This document shows, in pieces, positions 24,701 to 34,954 of a stretch of 64,000 nucleotides of DNA (its first letter is position 1; each line of letters opens with the position of its first letter). The stretch is from contig OU612070.1 in assembly GCA_914767715.1 (NCBI GenBank), positions 823,501-887,500 on the forward strand, written 5' to 3'. The translations under genes and the position numbers were made by a program. This DNA comes from Membranipora membranacea. Lineage: Eukaryota; Bryozoa; Gymnolaemata; Cheilostomatida; Membraniporidae. Under the pieces are notes generated by a model, which was not told the DNA's origin, made no database searches, and saw only the letters and a list, made by a program, of their open reading frames with translations.

Positions 24701-27585
24701 CCGTCCAGCCATAGTCAAATTTCTATAGACAGATTTCTGAGCTCAAATTTGAGCCTATATTTGGAGGTTATATATATTTGGTGTCCTCTCTCCATTTGGG
24801 TAATCTTTTTGTTTCAGAATCTGCACCATTGAAATTTTTGTACTCTGATATCCTTTTATGTCAATTTCTGCCGGTTTTGTTGACAAATTTTCTGGAATTT
24901 ATCTTGGATTTTGTCACTTAAATTGAGATTAATAAGCTTTCAACCCTGAAAAATATTATCCCTATTAGTTTAAAATGATGCAGATGCTGAATCAGAAAGA
25001 GTATAACAATATTTTCCTATGCTAGGTGGGGTAAAAAGTACCCAAATGGAAAGAGGACAACTCCAAGGCTCAAATTTGAGCCACGAAAACTGTCGATTAG
25101 TACAGGGTTCTTACTGTGTGATGTGACTCATCTCTGAAATGCCAAACAAATTTTGAAAAGTTGTACAAGCTTTCCATCGCTTCTGTCAAAAATGTTCTCA
25201 TTTCTATCTATGTAAGCCCGTTCCAGTAGATGGAGGTGGAGCCCATTTTGATTTTTGGCCACTCAGCTGCAACAATAGACTTAATAATAAACCTAGACAG
25301 GACACCATCTCGACTAATGAGAGGCACTTGCAATCGTAGGTGACGTCACGACATTGAATTGTGTGGTAGTAATGATGCTATCATTGGTTTGCAGTCAACA
25401 GTCTGGTTATTTGTTGATAACTCAATGATCATATTCTGAGTTTGGAAAAATGCATTACATCCAACAACATCTTTTTATCAATTTAATGTTGTTTTTTCTC
25501 AGAAAAAGTTGAAGTTGAAAAATTCTTTCAAGCTGTTCAAGACAAGCTGCCATTGCCATTTTCTGATAGAAATTGATCAAGTTATCATTAGAAAACCTGT
25601 TATGTCGAATACAAGTTGATGATAACGCCAATGCTACTACACAGTTCGATGTTGTTAGGTCACCCTCAATTAAATGCCTCGGTGCTTCAATGTTTTTGCT
25701 CCATAATGTGTCCTGTCTAGGTTTACTATTAACTCTAGAGTTGCAACCTGGTTGGTTTTAAAAATTGAAAAAAAATAAATAAACAGTAAGAATTATCACT
25801 AGCTGGCTAAAAAAATATATTATTTTTTTAGCCAGCTAGTGATAATTCTTACTGTTTATTTATTTTTTTTCAATTTTTAAAACAAACCAGACCAAAACTT
25901 TTTAATGTTTACACCATAACTTTTATTGCTCAGCGAAAACAAAATATTTCTCAAATATGAGACTGTAATAAACGATCATCATCATCAACCATAGAGTTAT
26001 TATATACTCTATATAATAACTCTATGGTTGCAACAGTTGACAATATCTCCACGTGTATATACTATACTATACGACTATACATTTGAAGAATAACAAAAGA
26101 CCAAAGCAAATATAGTCTGCCAGCTAGTTATGCCGGAGTTATGCAAAGAATTTCAATGCAACAATTAATAGCATTTCTGGATAAAAATGATGATATATAG
26201 GGTTAGAACTTGTCCCCTATGCTTATCTTTGAGGTATTGGGGTTGTACAGTTCCTACCCATAAACACCTCATAGACGAGCAGGGGGACAATTTCTAAAAT
26301 CAGCTACTATGTACAAGTCATGGAAAGAGCTAGAAATTGTTTCCTCTACCCAGAAGTGATGGATTTTTTCTCTGTAAAAATACTCCACAACTACTGGAAA
26401 ATTTGCTGCCTGACTTAATATTGCTTAGGTTTTCTATATACTTGTATCATTTCTATATTTTGTTTTTATGTACTTTAACTCTGATTAAGTTCATTTCCAT
26501 CATCAGCCATATCCCAATATGCGATGTGTTAAGGATATGGTTGATAATGATACGCCGATACCAGTAATCTGATTGAGCACTTAAACTAACTTCATTGCCT
26601 CAATTTGTATGGCCTTTTTGGAGTAATTTACAATTTCCGACACCCTCACATCTCGAGCATCACTGAGAGTTGTATATTACAGGTAAAGCACCTGGAGGTG
26701 GTGCGCCTAACATTGTTGTCTCCAATCAACCTGGTGGGTCACTCAAAGACGCTCTACTACAGGCTGAGAAATCCTCAGACAGTAAGTATTCGCGGTCACA
26801 ATCACAATATAAAACAACCGAAAAATCTGTTATAACCCAGTTATAGTATTACAATTTTTTAGAAACATCCAACGGCTTGACATCAGACATTGGGTGTTGT
26901 TGCAAGCCTATCTGTATGAATGCCAATGATTTGATGGATATGTGGGAACATTTATGACTGCAGAGATGAGTTGAGCTGTGTTGCACATAAACAACTAAGT
27001 AGAAAACAGAGGCATATCTTTATCAATGGGTGTTTGTATTACACAGATGCTCCTCTGTCTGAGCCTAGTGGTATCGCACCTCGTACTCTCTTTGCTAAAC
27101 CATCACCGGCTGCATCTCCCAAACCTGTTACTGCAGACTCTACCACCGGCCCTAAGTCTGTACCTAGCAGCACCACCGCTGGCATCACTTCTTCCAGCTT
27201 ATTCGGCTCTCTGTCATTTAATAAGCCTTCCGTAGCAGCGACTACACCTAATAAAGGTTTCCCAGGACTAGGTAAGTATATATGTTCTCAAATGTTCCCC
27301 TTGACAATTAGATAACTTGATTTCTTACAATGCACAAGACCAAGATGTATTCCCAGTGAAAAGAATGATGAAAAATGGGAGCTACCATGTTTTTTTACTT
27401 GTTAAAATAGCATAATTTTGAACTAGGTTGACGGCCATCTCATTTGAGAAACCACTCTACCATACTAGAGTGTACTTACCTGGTAAAAAAAGAGATGGGG
27501 GGTACAATTGTCCTCTAGAACTTCCATGTAGCTTTGTCTGGTAACTGTCCCTTGATCATGCTATCCATGTAAACCTGTAACTAGC

Positions 27586-27624
<39 letters not shown>

Positions 27625-30600
27625 CATGTTTATTCTGGAGAAGAATAAGTCCTTAGGACTTGTACCCAGAAAACAGAAAAAAATTGATAAAGAAACGTTG
27701 TAGAATTAAAAAGACATGTAACTAAAAATCAAAAACAATGACAGGTAAAATTACAAACTACACACAGGCATCAAACGTTACACAAGTTAATACACAATAG
27801 CTAGGAAAAGACATTTAGAACAATGCAGCAGTAGGGTAAAATGAAATGATAACAACTGACTCATTTATTGAGAAGTTTGAGGACGTGGCTCCGAGTGGCA
27901 TTTTTGAATGAAGCAAGGGATTGACTCAGCTTAACATGATTGGGTAATTCGTTAAACTTCTGAGCACCGAAATTAGCTTAAGCAACTCTAAAATTTTCCT
28001 TGTATAGTCTAAATCCAGAACTTTTAGCAAGCCGAGTTTCACTAGTTAACTTTTCAGGTAACAGATTGGTATCAATTATTGGGACTAAATTATTAACAAT
28101 TTTATAAAACGTCAGCAGATACAAATGTTCGAAACGCAAAGTTAAAACAGGGATGTTGTAGGTCTTCCGAGCATTATCTTTAGAACTGTCATAGTCTATA
28201 ATTTTCAGACATCTATTCTCAATTTTTAAAAATTCTTTTTTTACATAGTTGTTTGTTGTAAATAAAACAGGAGAGCTGTATTCCAGGTTGGAACGTATCA
28301 GGCCAATGTACCAAAGCGTGGCTAATTTAGGTGTAAGGATTTTTCTATTGCGTTGAAAGTTGGTGACTATTGGATAAAGTTTTTGTTTAATTTTACTGGT
28401 ATGAGATTAAAAATTTAATTTATTATAAAGAATCACACCTAAGTACTTCATTTTGTCTGATTGTTTAAAAATGAGATTGTTAAATTTAAGTTCAGGTGGT
28501 TTTATGTTTCGTTTATTGGAAATGGTCATAACATCCGTTTTACTGCTGTTTAGAACAAGGCAATTTTCGCTGTACCAACTGGATGCTTGATGGATACTTG
28601 TTCCATAAGTTTTGTGAAAATGTCTGGGTTTTCCCCACTGGTGACTAGTAGGCAGTCATCCGCATATAGATTACAATTTTTGAGCTGCATCAGATCGTTA
28701 ATAAACATGATAAACAGCAAGGGTCCAAGTACAGACCCCTGTGGCACACCAGTTATTACTCGACTGCATTCAGATACACAAACATTAACTTTCATGGCCT
28801 GCTCTCGACTGGAAAGATAAATAATTTTTAATTAAATTCGACGCATTAGAGTGGAAATTGAAATTCGTTAACAGTTTTCTGGCAAGGATCTCATGGTTTA
28901 CACAATCAAAAGCTTTACGGATATCAAGAGCAGAAACGGTGACAAATCTTGACTCGTGCTTGGGCAGCAGGGAACGAAATTTGTTGACTAGTTGAGTTAA
29001 AATTTGATCAGTGGATGTACCATTTCTGAAACCAAATTGACGAGAGGCTATTAGATCATTAATTTCCAGATAGTCACGAATATGGCAATTTATTATCTTT
29101 TCCAGGACTTTACTTAATATTGGCAATAGCGAAATTGGTCTATAATTATTTGGCAAACTTTTCCTGCCACTTTTGAAGATAGGAATTACTAAGGCCTTAT
29201 TCCATACATCTGGAAACTCGTGACATTTAAGGCTCAGATTAACTATATGTGTCAATGGATTCAGAATCAAAGGCTCTAGGATTTTATAAATAAAAGAAGG
29301 GATCTGATTCAATCCTCCAGTTTTACGTGATTTCAATGGGTGCAGATATTTAGACACTTCACTTGATGTAATTTCTTGAAAAGCGAATTTTGGAAAACTG
29401 AAAGCCTGATCATTATCAAAGCCTGAGTAACTTTTGTTGGACAATAGTTTAGCCTCTTCATTGAGATTTGCACCACTTTAAATATTCAGCGATCACTGGG
29501 CTTTCAGAAATGGTGCAATTTTCAGATTCAATTTCTTTAATGACATTATTGCCTTGATAATTTTTACCTTGGAAAATTTTGATCTTCTGCCATTGGTCTA
29601 ATGTTTTATCATTCAGAACTGCTCTCATTGCTCGCTTTTTGGCATCTCTTACTGCATTTGTTGCTTTGTTACGGATCAAACGATAATCCTCCCAGGCAGA
29701 AGAATTTTTATCAAATCCCGTCTCAACAAACTTTTGAAATGCATCTTTTTTAAGGCTTGTTAGTTTAGATGCCACTGGACACTTCCAGCAAAGGTTGTTT
29801 TTTTGCTTTAAACGTTGGGTTTTAAATGGTACAAACTGCTCCACCAATAATTCTATTTTTTGATTCTAAAATATCTGCTGCTTTGTGAACACAATATTAA
29901 AATCGAGTGAGTGCGCACTTTTAAAAAACTCAGCTCATCAAAATTTCTGAAATCTCGTTTCGTGACATAAGAAAAGCCAGCCTTAGGCTTTCTAAGATTA
30001 ACTTTCATTTGAATTGCAAAATGATCACTAATATCACTTTTTATGACCTTGTGTTCAGGTACTAAATTTTGAACATTTGAGAAAAGTAAGTCAATTGTAG
30101 TATTTGAATTTTTAAAACATCTAGTATACTCTCTAACGAGCTGCTCATATTGATGAAGTCTCATAAGGGTTTCAATATTTTCTTTAGCTTGTGAATTACC
30201 GGACCAGTCAATGTTAAAATCACCTATAATTACAGTTGGCTTTCGTAAATTGCGAGCATCCAATAGCTTTTCAAAATTACAGGAAACAATGTGTTACTTC
30301 TCATTACAGGATCACAACCGAGTGACTCTACACAGAACAAACAGCCAATCAAGTCTCTGTTTGGTGCCCCAGCGGTTGTCAGCCCTGTGTCAGCAGATAC
30401 ATCCACCCCTGACAAAGCTAGTAATGGTGCAATATCAACTGTAAGTATTAAATTGCCTTTATCTGCCAAAACAAACGTCTATTGGAAGGAAACATTGTCT
30501 CAAACATCAGTGTATATGTATCTGGAATTTACGTGGTCTGAGTCAGGCTAACATTATATGCCTAACATCGAGACTTGTATCACCAGATTCTGGTAACTGT

Positions 30601-33600
30601 TTCTGATTAGCTAACCCTTTTCAATTATGTAATCACTTATATTATATTAGCAGAGTTCTGATGCTGCGGCCGCTGTTAAGAAAGGAGAACAATCCGTAGC
30701 GGCAGCAGCGCCTTCTAACTGTATGTATAATCGATGTGCTTTACCACACATTCTGGTATATATAACTTATATCCCTGTAGAGTGTAGATAGAAGCTGTGG
30801 TCCTTTATATCAAGCAAATCCAAATGTTGATCAGAATCTAATTTGTACATGTGAGCAACTTGAAGGTTATGCTCACCAAACCGCTTTCTGATATTGTGTT
30901 AAATATTTTTATCAATTTTAGTATTTGGGGGTGCTGCGAAGCCCACAGGAGGCTCGTTATTTGGTGGGGTACCCGCTAAGACTGCAACGCCCCAGTCCGG
31001 TCAGTATAACATAAGTACTAGTCTCAAACAAATATCTTTATATTCTGTCTCTATAGCATACCAGTTTATTGTAGTCTATTATATTTATAGAGTTTTCCCT
31101 CTTCGATAATAGTTTCCAATTTGCATTTCCTATAATATGTTTTCTCATGACATACGCTCTCATTTAACAAGGGGGGCGGGGGGATGTTTAATTGAAGTAA
31201 AGACTGAACAGTTTAGCACTGCTATATCCTTAACAATTTATGTATGAACACTTTTTTTTACTTTTTGTAGTATTTAGAGGAGCTGCTGTTAGTTCCAGCT
31301 CTGATAACGAACCGACCCAATCCTCTGGTAAACTTAACAACTATCACTTATGATATAAATCTGTTGCTGCTAATTGTTATTTGGCTATTCCCTCGAATAT
31401 GGAACAAGTTCAGTTTGTTCTTTACCTGTGCAAAGTGCCTTTATACCCAGATGATGCACATGGAAGACACGTTTTTAGTCGGTGCACTTACTACTCATGA
31501 GTTTTCTAGTAATTAGTTAGAAGTTATTACAAGATATTTAAATTTTATTGGAGATGTGAAATATTGTCTGTTGTAGTATTTGGAGCTACAGCATCAAAGC
31601 CTGGTATATTCTCCACACCACAGAAGCCGGGCTCTAGTCTATTCGGGGGTAGCTCTCCTACCAGTACAAGTGGAGATACCGCTGCTGCTGCTGCTCCGTT
31701 TACAGGCACACTCGGAACTGCATCTTCTGCTAAACCATCCATATTCGGTGGTATGAAACCTACTGCTAGTGGAGAGGACACCCCTGTGACTCCACAGTCG
31801 CTGTTTGGATCTGCAGCTAAGCCTGATACAGCAGTATCTAGTTCTCTGTTTGGATCTGCAGCTAAGCCTCATACGACAGTATCTAGTTCAGCAGCACCCA
31901 CCCCATCCTCAGTATTTGGTGCATCAGCTAAAAGTTCAGGAGGATCTCTGTTTGGTAGTACCACCACAAGCTCAGCCGCTCCAGCTACGGGAGGATCTCT
32001 CTTCGCTGCAAAACCTGCAGCTGTCACCAGTTCAGCAGCACCTACTCCCTCCTCTGTTTTCGGGGCTGCTGCTGCCGGGACAGCTAAGCCTGCCGGAGGA
32101 TCTCTGTTTGGAGCTAAGCCTGCTACCAGCTCTCCATCACCTTTTGGTGAGACGACTCCCTCCACGACTACAGCAACCGGCTCTTTATTCGGTGCTAAAC
32201 CTGCAGTGGCTTCTGTATTTGGCAATGGAACTTCAGCTTCTACTACTGCGAGCCCATTCGGTGCTCCAGCTGCCACAACAGCTGCTTCATCTCTGTTTGG
32301 TAAACCGGCCACAGCAGCTGACACATCCAGTACACCTTCCTTGTTTGGTGGGCAAACTACTGCTGCTACTACCACATCATCAATTTTTGGTGAAAAGCCC
32401 GCTTCAACAGCTAGCTCTGCTTTCGGGGGAAGTTCGAGCACGGGTACCAGTTCCATATTTGGTGCTAAGCCAGCAACTCCTAGTTCAGTCTTTGGCGCTC
32501 AGCCAGCTACACCCAGTTCAGTCTTTGGTGCAGCGACCACAGCTACTGCCAGCTCTACATTCGGAGGACAGGGTACCACCACTGCCAGCTCTGGGTTCGG
32601 TAGTTCATCATTCGGATCTACAACTGCTACATCCTCAGCAGGAGGGAGTCTATTTGGTTCCAGCGGTGGATTTGGGGGACTCGGTGGTACTGCTGATCCT
32701 GAGAAGGCCAAACAGAATCCATTTGGAGCTGCATTTGGAGGAGGAACAGCTACCTCACAGACTGAGACTGCCAGTAAGTATCAAGAGTTATTCGCCTAGT
32801 TCAAAGGGACAGATTTTAAATTACTATGAGCTGTATTATGATTGTTTTGTTTTTAATTGCCTATTTGTGTCAGAATTTATGTTACATCATTCATTTCCTT
32901 CCAACAGCAACTATTTAATATTATCTCACAGAAAGTGTGTTTGGAGCTGCTAACCCGTCACCATTTGGAGCTGCTGTATCCTCAGGAGGATTTGGAAGTC
33001 AGGCGTCAGCTGGCTTCGGCCAATCACCTGCTGCCACCACAGGGTCACCATTCGGCCAATCAGCTCAGACCACTTCTCCAGCGGCATCAGCTTTTGGAGC
33101 AAAGCCAAGTTTTGGAGCTAAGCCTGGTAAATTAATTGAATGACAAATTGTTTTGATTACACCCACCAGTGTTTATATAGATCATGTGGCTGATATCATC
33201 TTCTTCTGTGTTGGTTACTACATGATTAGGCTAATTCATGCTGTCTCACAAACTTAACCTTGCATATGAATGTATTCAGAGCAAACTTTGTGTTATTTTA
33301 GCATTTGGTGCCTCGCCTGCATTTGGCAGCCCACCAGCATTCGGATCTAAACCTGCATTTGGCGCTACGCCAGCTTCTGTGTTTGGAAGGTAAGTTGGTA
33401 TCTTCTCATAATATACTAGTTGCAGATACTCTTATTTCACCATTTTCACCTTTCAGAATGGATGGATCAAAATATATCATCTGGAAACAGACCTCACTAT
33501 AAGCTTAATTATGAATGCCAATGTCCATAGGAGTTATGTCTGTATAACCTGACCTAATCACTGTGATTGTTTACTTATTTGCAGCGCTAGTGCACAGCCA

Positions 33601-34358
33601 GCAGGAGGCTTTGCCTCACACGTAGGTCAGAGTATGCCCTCATTCGGCTCTCTAGCAGACTCAAGTGCTACCCCAACATTCGGATCACTAGCCGCATCCA
33701 AGCCCCAGACAGGTTTTGGCGCGCAAAGTGCAGGTGGATTTGGGCAGAGCCCTGCAGGATTTGGTCAGAGTGCAGGTGGATTTGGACAGTCCAGTGGAGG
33801 CTTCGGTCAGGCAGCTGGTGGTGGAGGGTTTGGACAACCCAGCGCAGGGTTCGGTCAGGCTAGCGGAGGAGGGTTTGGTCAGGCTGGTGGAGGGTTCGGA
33901 TCCCCAGCAGCCAGTAGTGCTGGATTTGGAGCTCAGCCTACCTCTCCATTTGGTGCAGCAGCAAGTCCATCAGGGTGAGTCTCAACGCTCAGCTTTTACT
34001 GTTAGAGCTATGAATTTATTTATTTTTTGCTAGTGATAAATTTCATACATTTTTGACATTATTAAATACATTGGAGTATATTTTGTGGCATGCTTTCCCA
34101 GATGTTTCTATCACTGGTCTTCAGTAATTCAGTCCATTATAAAATTGCAAAATTTTCATGGAAATTAGATCAATTTTTGGGGTAAATATATGATATAAGG
34201 GCATTTTAACCCTGACGGTGGAATTAAACCTTACCATACCATTAAATTTACCCAGGTATGAACTGCGAGAGATGTGTATCTAGATGTAAATATTTTTACT
34301 AACAACAAATTGTTTTTGTTCTGGTTTTAGGAGCTCATCATTCACCGCTTACAGATGA
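12775..34358 (+). CDS. NUP214: Nucleoporin NUP214 (CAN), FG nucleoporin
   Basis: Cytoplasmic-face pore protein that binds DDX19 and mediates mRNA and CRM1-dependent export. Thirty exons: 12775-12831, 14012-14132, 14456-14631, 14972-15140, 15331-15471, 15929-16041, 16462-16559, 17655-17851, 18045-19117, 19577-19735, 20041-20172, 20494-20652, 20961-21132, 21372-21474, 21777-21966, 22196-22439, 22782-22874, 23367-23501, 24383-24517, 26683-26781, 27047-27271, 30310-30440, 30654-30720, 30922-30999, 31271-31327, 31577-32773, 32932-33126, 33302-33389, 33585-33974, 34331-34358. Total 2073 aa, against about 2090 in human; all phases join. Residues 1-375 are the beta-propeller (SWSPKGKQLAVG matches the family). 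An FG cluster lies at about 385-680, a coiled coil at 690-925 (SRPLDPRLSTLNQ, KTAQLREFLSSR), and a long FG-repeat tail at 1255-2073 (SLFG, SVFG, GFGQ). Exons 18 and 19 are duplicates. Confidence 0.95.
13308..13362. repeat. Polypyrimidine tract, T7CTTC-type repeat
   Basis: Near-pure T/C run in NUP214 intron 1 with repeated (T)7-CTTC units. It translates on the minus strand to a K/E-rich artefact. Confidence 0.9.
15167..15238. repeat. Perfect-type hairpin just after a splice donor
   Basis: Arms of about 33 nt (AGAGAAGAGATTGTAG and its complement) around a tiny loop near 15203. It begins 27 nt after the NUP214 exon 4 donor (15140/15141). No coding potential. Confidence 0.85.
17020..17407. mobile_element. 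Foldback element in NUP214 intron 7
   Basis: The left arm has CGCCGCATAGGAAAAAAGAG plus GAAAAGAGGCTTAT; the right arm has the imperfect reverse complement ending TTTTTCCTATGCGG. The interior and the right flank to about 17472 (GAGAGGACAACTCCAAAAAA) share words with the element at 24728-25094, so the two are probably related. Non-coding and decayed. Confidence 0.55.
19265..19359. mobile_element. Mini-MITE with 9-bp target duplication (copy 1)
   Basis: Hairpin with arms TTAGCCTTGTCACGCGGCTA (left) and, inverted, TTAGCCTTGTTACGCGACTA (right), at 19278-19351. The 9-bp direct repeat AGTCTCCCC flanks it at 19265-19273 and 19351-19359. Five bases separate the left duplication from the TIR. Its termini match copy 2 at 37162-37234. 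It lies in NUP214 intron 9. Confidence 0.8.
23090..24650 (+). repeat. Tandem segmental duplication carrying a NUP214 exon
   Basis: Sequence around 23160-23640 and 24150-24660 aligns through the left intron (words such as GCATGCGAA, CTTGTAGAGCCA, TTGCTTGCTCGCT), the 135-bp exon and the right intron (AATCACTCAACTTG, ACATTCCACAGTA). The offset is 1016 bp. A further partial match to the left intron lies at 23675-23760, so copy 2 may have been split by a later insertion. Both exons keep acceptor, donor and open frame. Confidence 0.85.
24728..25094. mobile_element. Inverted-repeat element in NUP214 intron 19
   Basis: The left arm starts GACAGATTTCTGAGCTCAAA; the right arm, inverted, starts GACAGTTTTCGTGGCTCAAA. 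Both continue through GTTGTCCTCT and CCATTTGGGTA. Arms of about 55-75 bp. Related to the element near 17.0-17.5 kb. Non-coding. Confidence 0.7.
25269..25750. mobile_element. Inverted-repeat element with TAAACCTAGACAGGACAC ends
   Basis: TAATAATAAACCTAGACAGG near 25283 is inverted near 25707-25730 (CCTGTCTAGGTTTACTATTA). The matching outer word TGCAAC/GTTGCA suggests TIRs of about 37 bp around a 480-bp non-coding body. Confidence 0.6.
25748..25890. repeat. Long near-perfect palindrome
   Basis: About 70-nt arms; the core arm TTACTGTTTATTTATTTTTT and AGCCAGCTAGTGATAATTCT is present in both orientations around AAAAAAATATATTATTTTTTT near 25818. There is almost no spacer. It directly adjoins the inverted-repeat element at 25269-25750. 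Confidence 0.9.
25986..26030. repeat. 45-nt perfect palindrome
   Basis: CAACCATAGAGTTATTATAT followed by a CTC-centred loop and the exact reverse complement. Lies in NUP214 intron 19. Confidence 0.9.
27588..27622. repeat. (AT)n microsatellite at the LINE 3' end
   Basis: About 17 AT units. Read on the minus strand it directly follows an AATAAA-like end of the LINE, so it is probably the microsatellite tail of that element. Confidence 0.85.
27623..30283 (-). mobile_element. 5'-truncated, dead CR1/Jockey-like LINE
   Basis: Non-LTR retrotransposon inserted antisense in NUP214 intron 21. Reading on the minus strand: a C-terminal piece of the APE endonuclease (30263-29853, with VIIGDFN and SDH motifs), a linker frame (29847-29458), the RT fingers and palm (29444-28785, with YRPISLLPILSKVLEKII and SALDIRKAFDCVNHEIL), then in another frame the catalytic segment (28795-28550, GVPQGSVLGPLLF and YADD). 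An RT C-terminal region follows in broken frames down to about 27.9 kb. The frame changes near 29850 and 28790 and an internal stop disable it. The 5' end is cut within the endonuclease domain, only about 25 bp before the NUP214 exon 22 acceptor. Confidence 0.9.
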
Positions 34359-34954
34359 GAGACTTGATCAAAACGGATAATTTTTGCATCTAGAAACCGC
34401 TCTATCATGACTTAACTGAGAAAAGACAATAGTTTTCTGACAAAAGTTAGGAACCAACTATTAATGGGATAAGGTGAATTTAATTAATGTTTTGCACATC
34501 TAGTATGCATTAAAATTTATTGTTCTCTTTTAATGTTAATATAAAATATGTATAATGTAAAGTAAATAATAACATACTTATTCAAATTAGTTCAAGTGTT
34601 TCCCATAACCTAGAAGAATTTGTAGTAGCTCCCGCTTTATATAGAAGGGAAGCGACTCTTAAATATTTGCTAGTGCTTAGTATGGTGCTTGAACAGTAAC
34701 TGTTTATCTGTAAGAAACATAATAGCTACTTTGTTTAACATCAAAGATAAAATCTAGCAGAGTGAAGTTAGGTTATCACAATTCTGAGTCCTAAGTCAAT
34801 ACCTATGAAAAGATGAGAGATCCTTTACATCATATACTTCTCAAATAGAGTATATGTGATAGTTACAGAAGTAACAAATAGAGTATATGTGATAGTTGTC
34901 TTCCACATCTGTAGCAGTGAAGTTACTCTTGTTTTTGTGTCGTCTGTTTGAAAG
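34359..34954. other. Tail-to-tail intergenic region
   Basis: 596 bp between the stop codons of NUP214 (plus) and the CxCxxC gene (minus); it holds both 3' UTRs. An exact short direct repeat (AAATAGAGTATATGTGATAG) occurs at about 34844 and 34876. No canonical AATAAA was noticed for NUP214. Confidence 0.5.

Noticed and set aside
30211-30551. 77-aa and 86-aa ORFs around NUP214 exon 22
   Set aside because: Part is exon 22 itself and part is the LINE end or intron; not separate genes.
31639-32953. Long alternative-frame and antisense ORFs over NUP214 exon 26
   Set aside because: Shadows of the low-complexity FG-repeat coding sequence; biased leucine/proline composition and no splice consistency.
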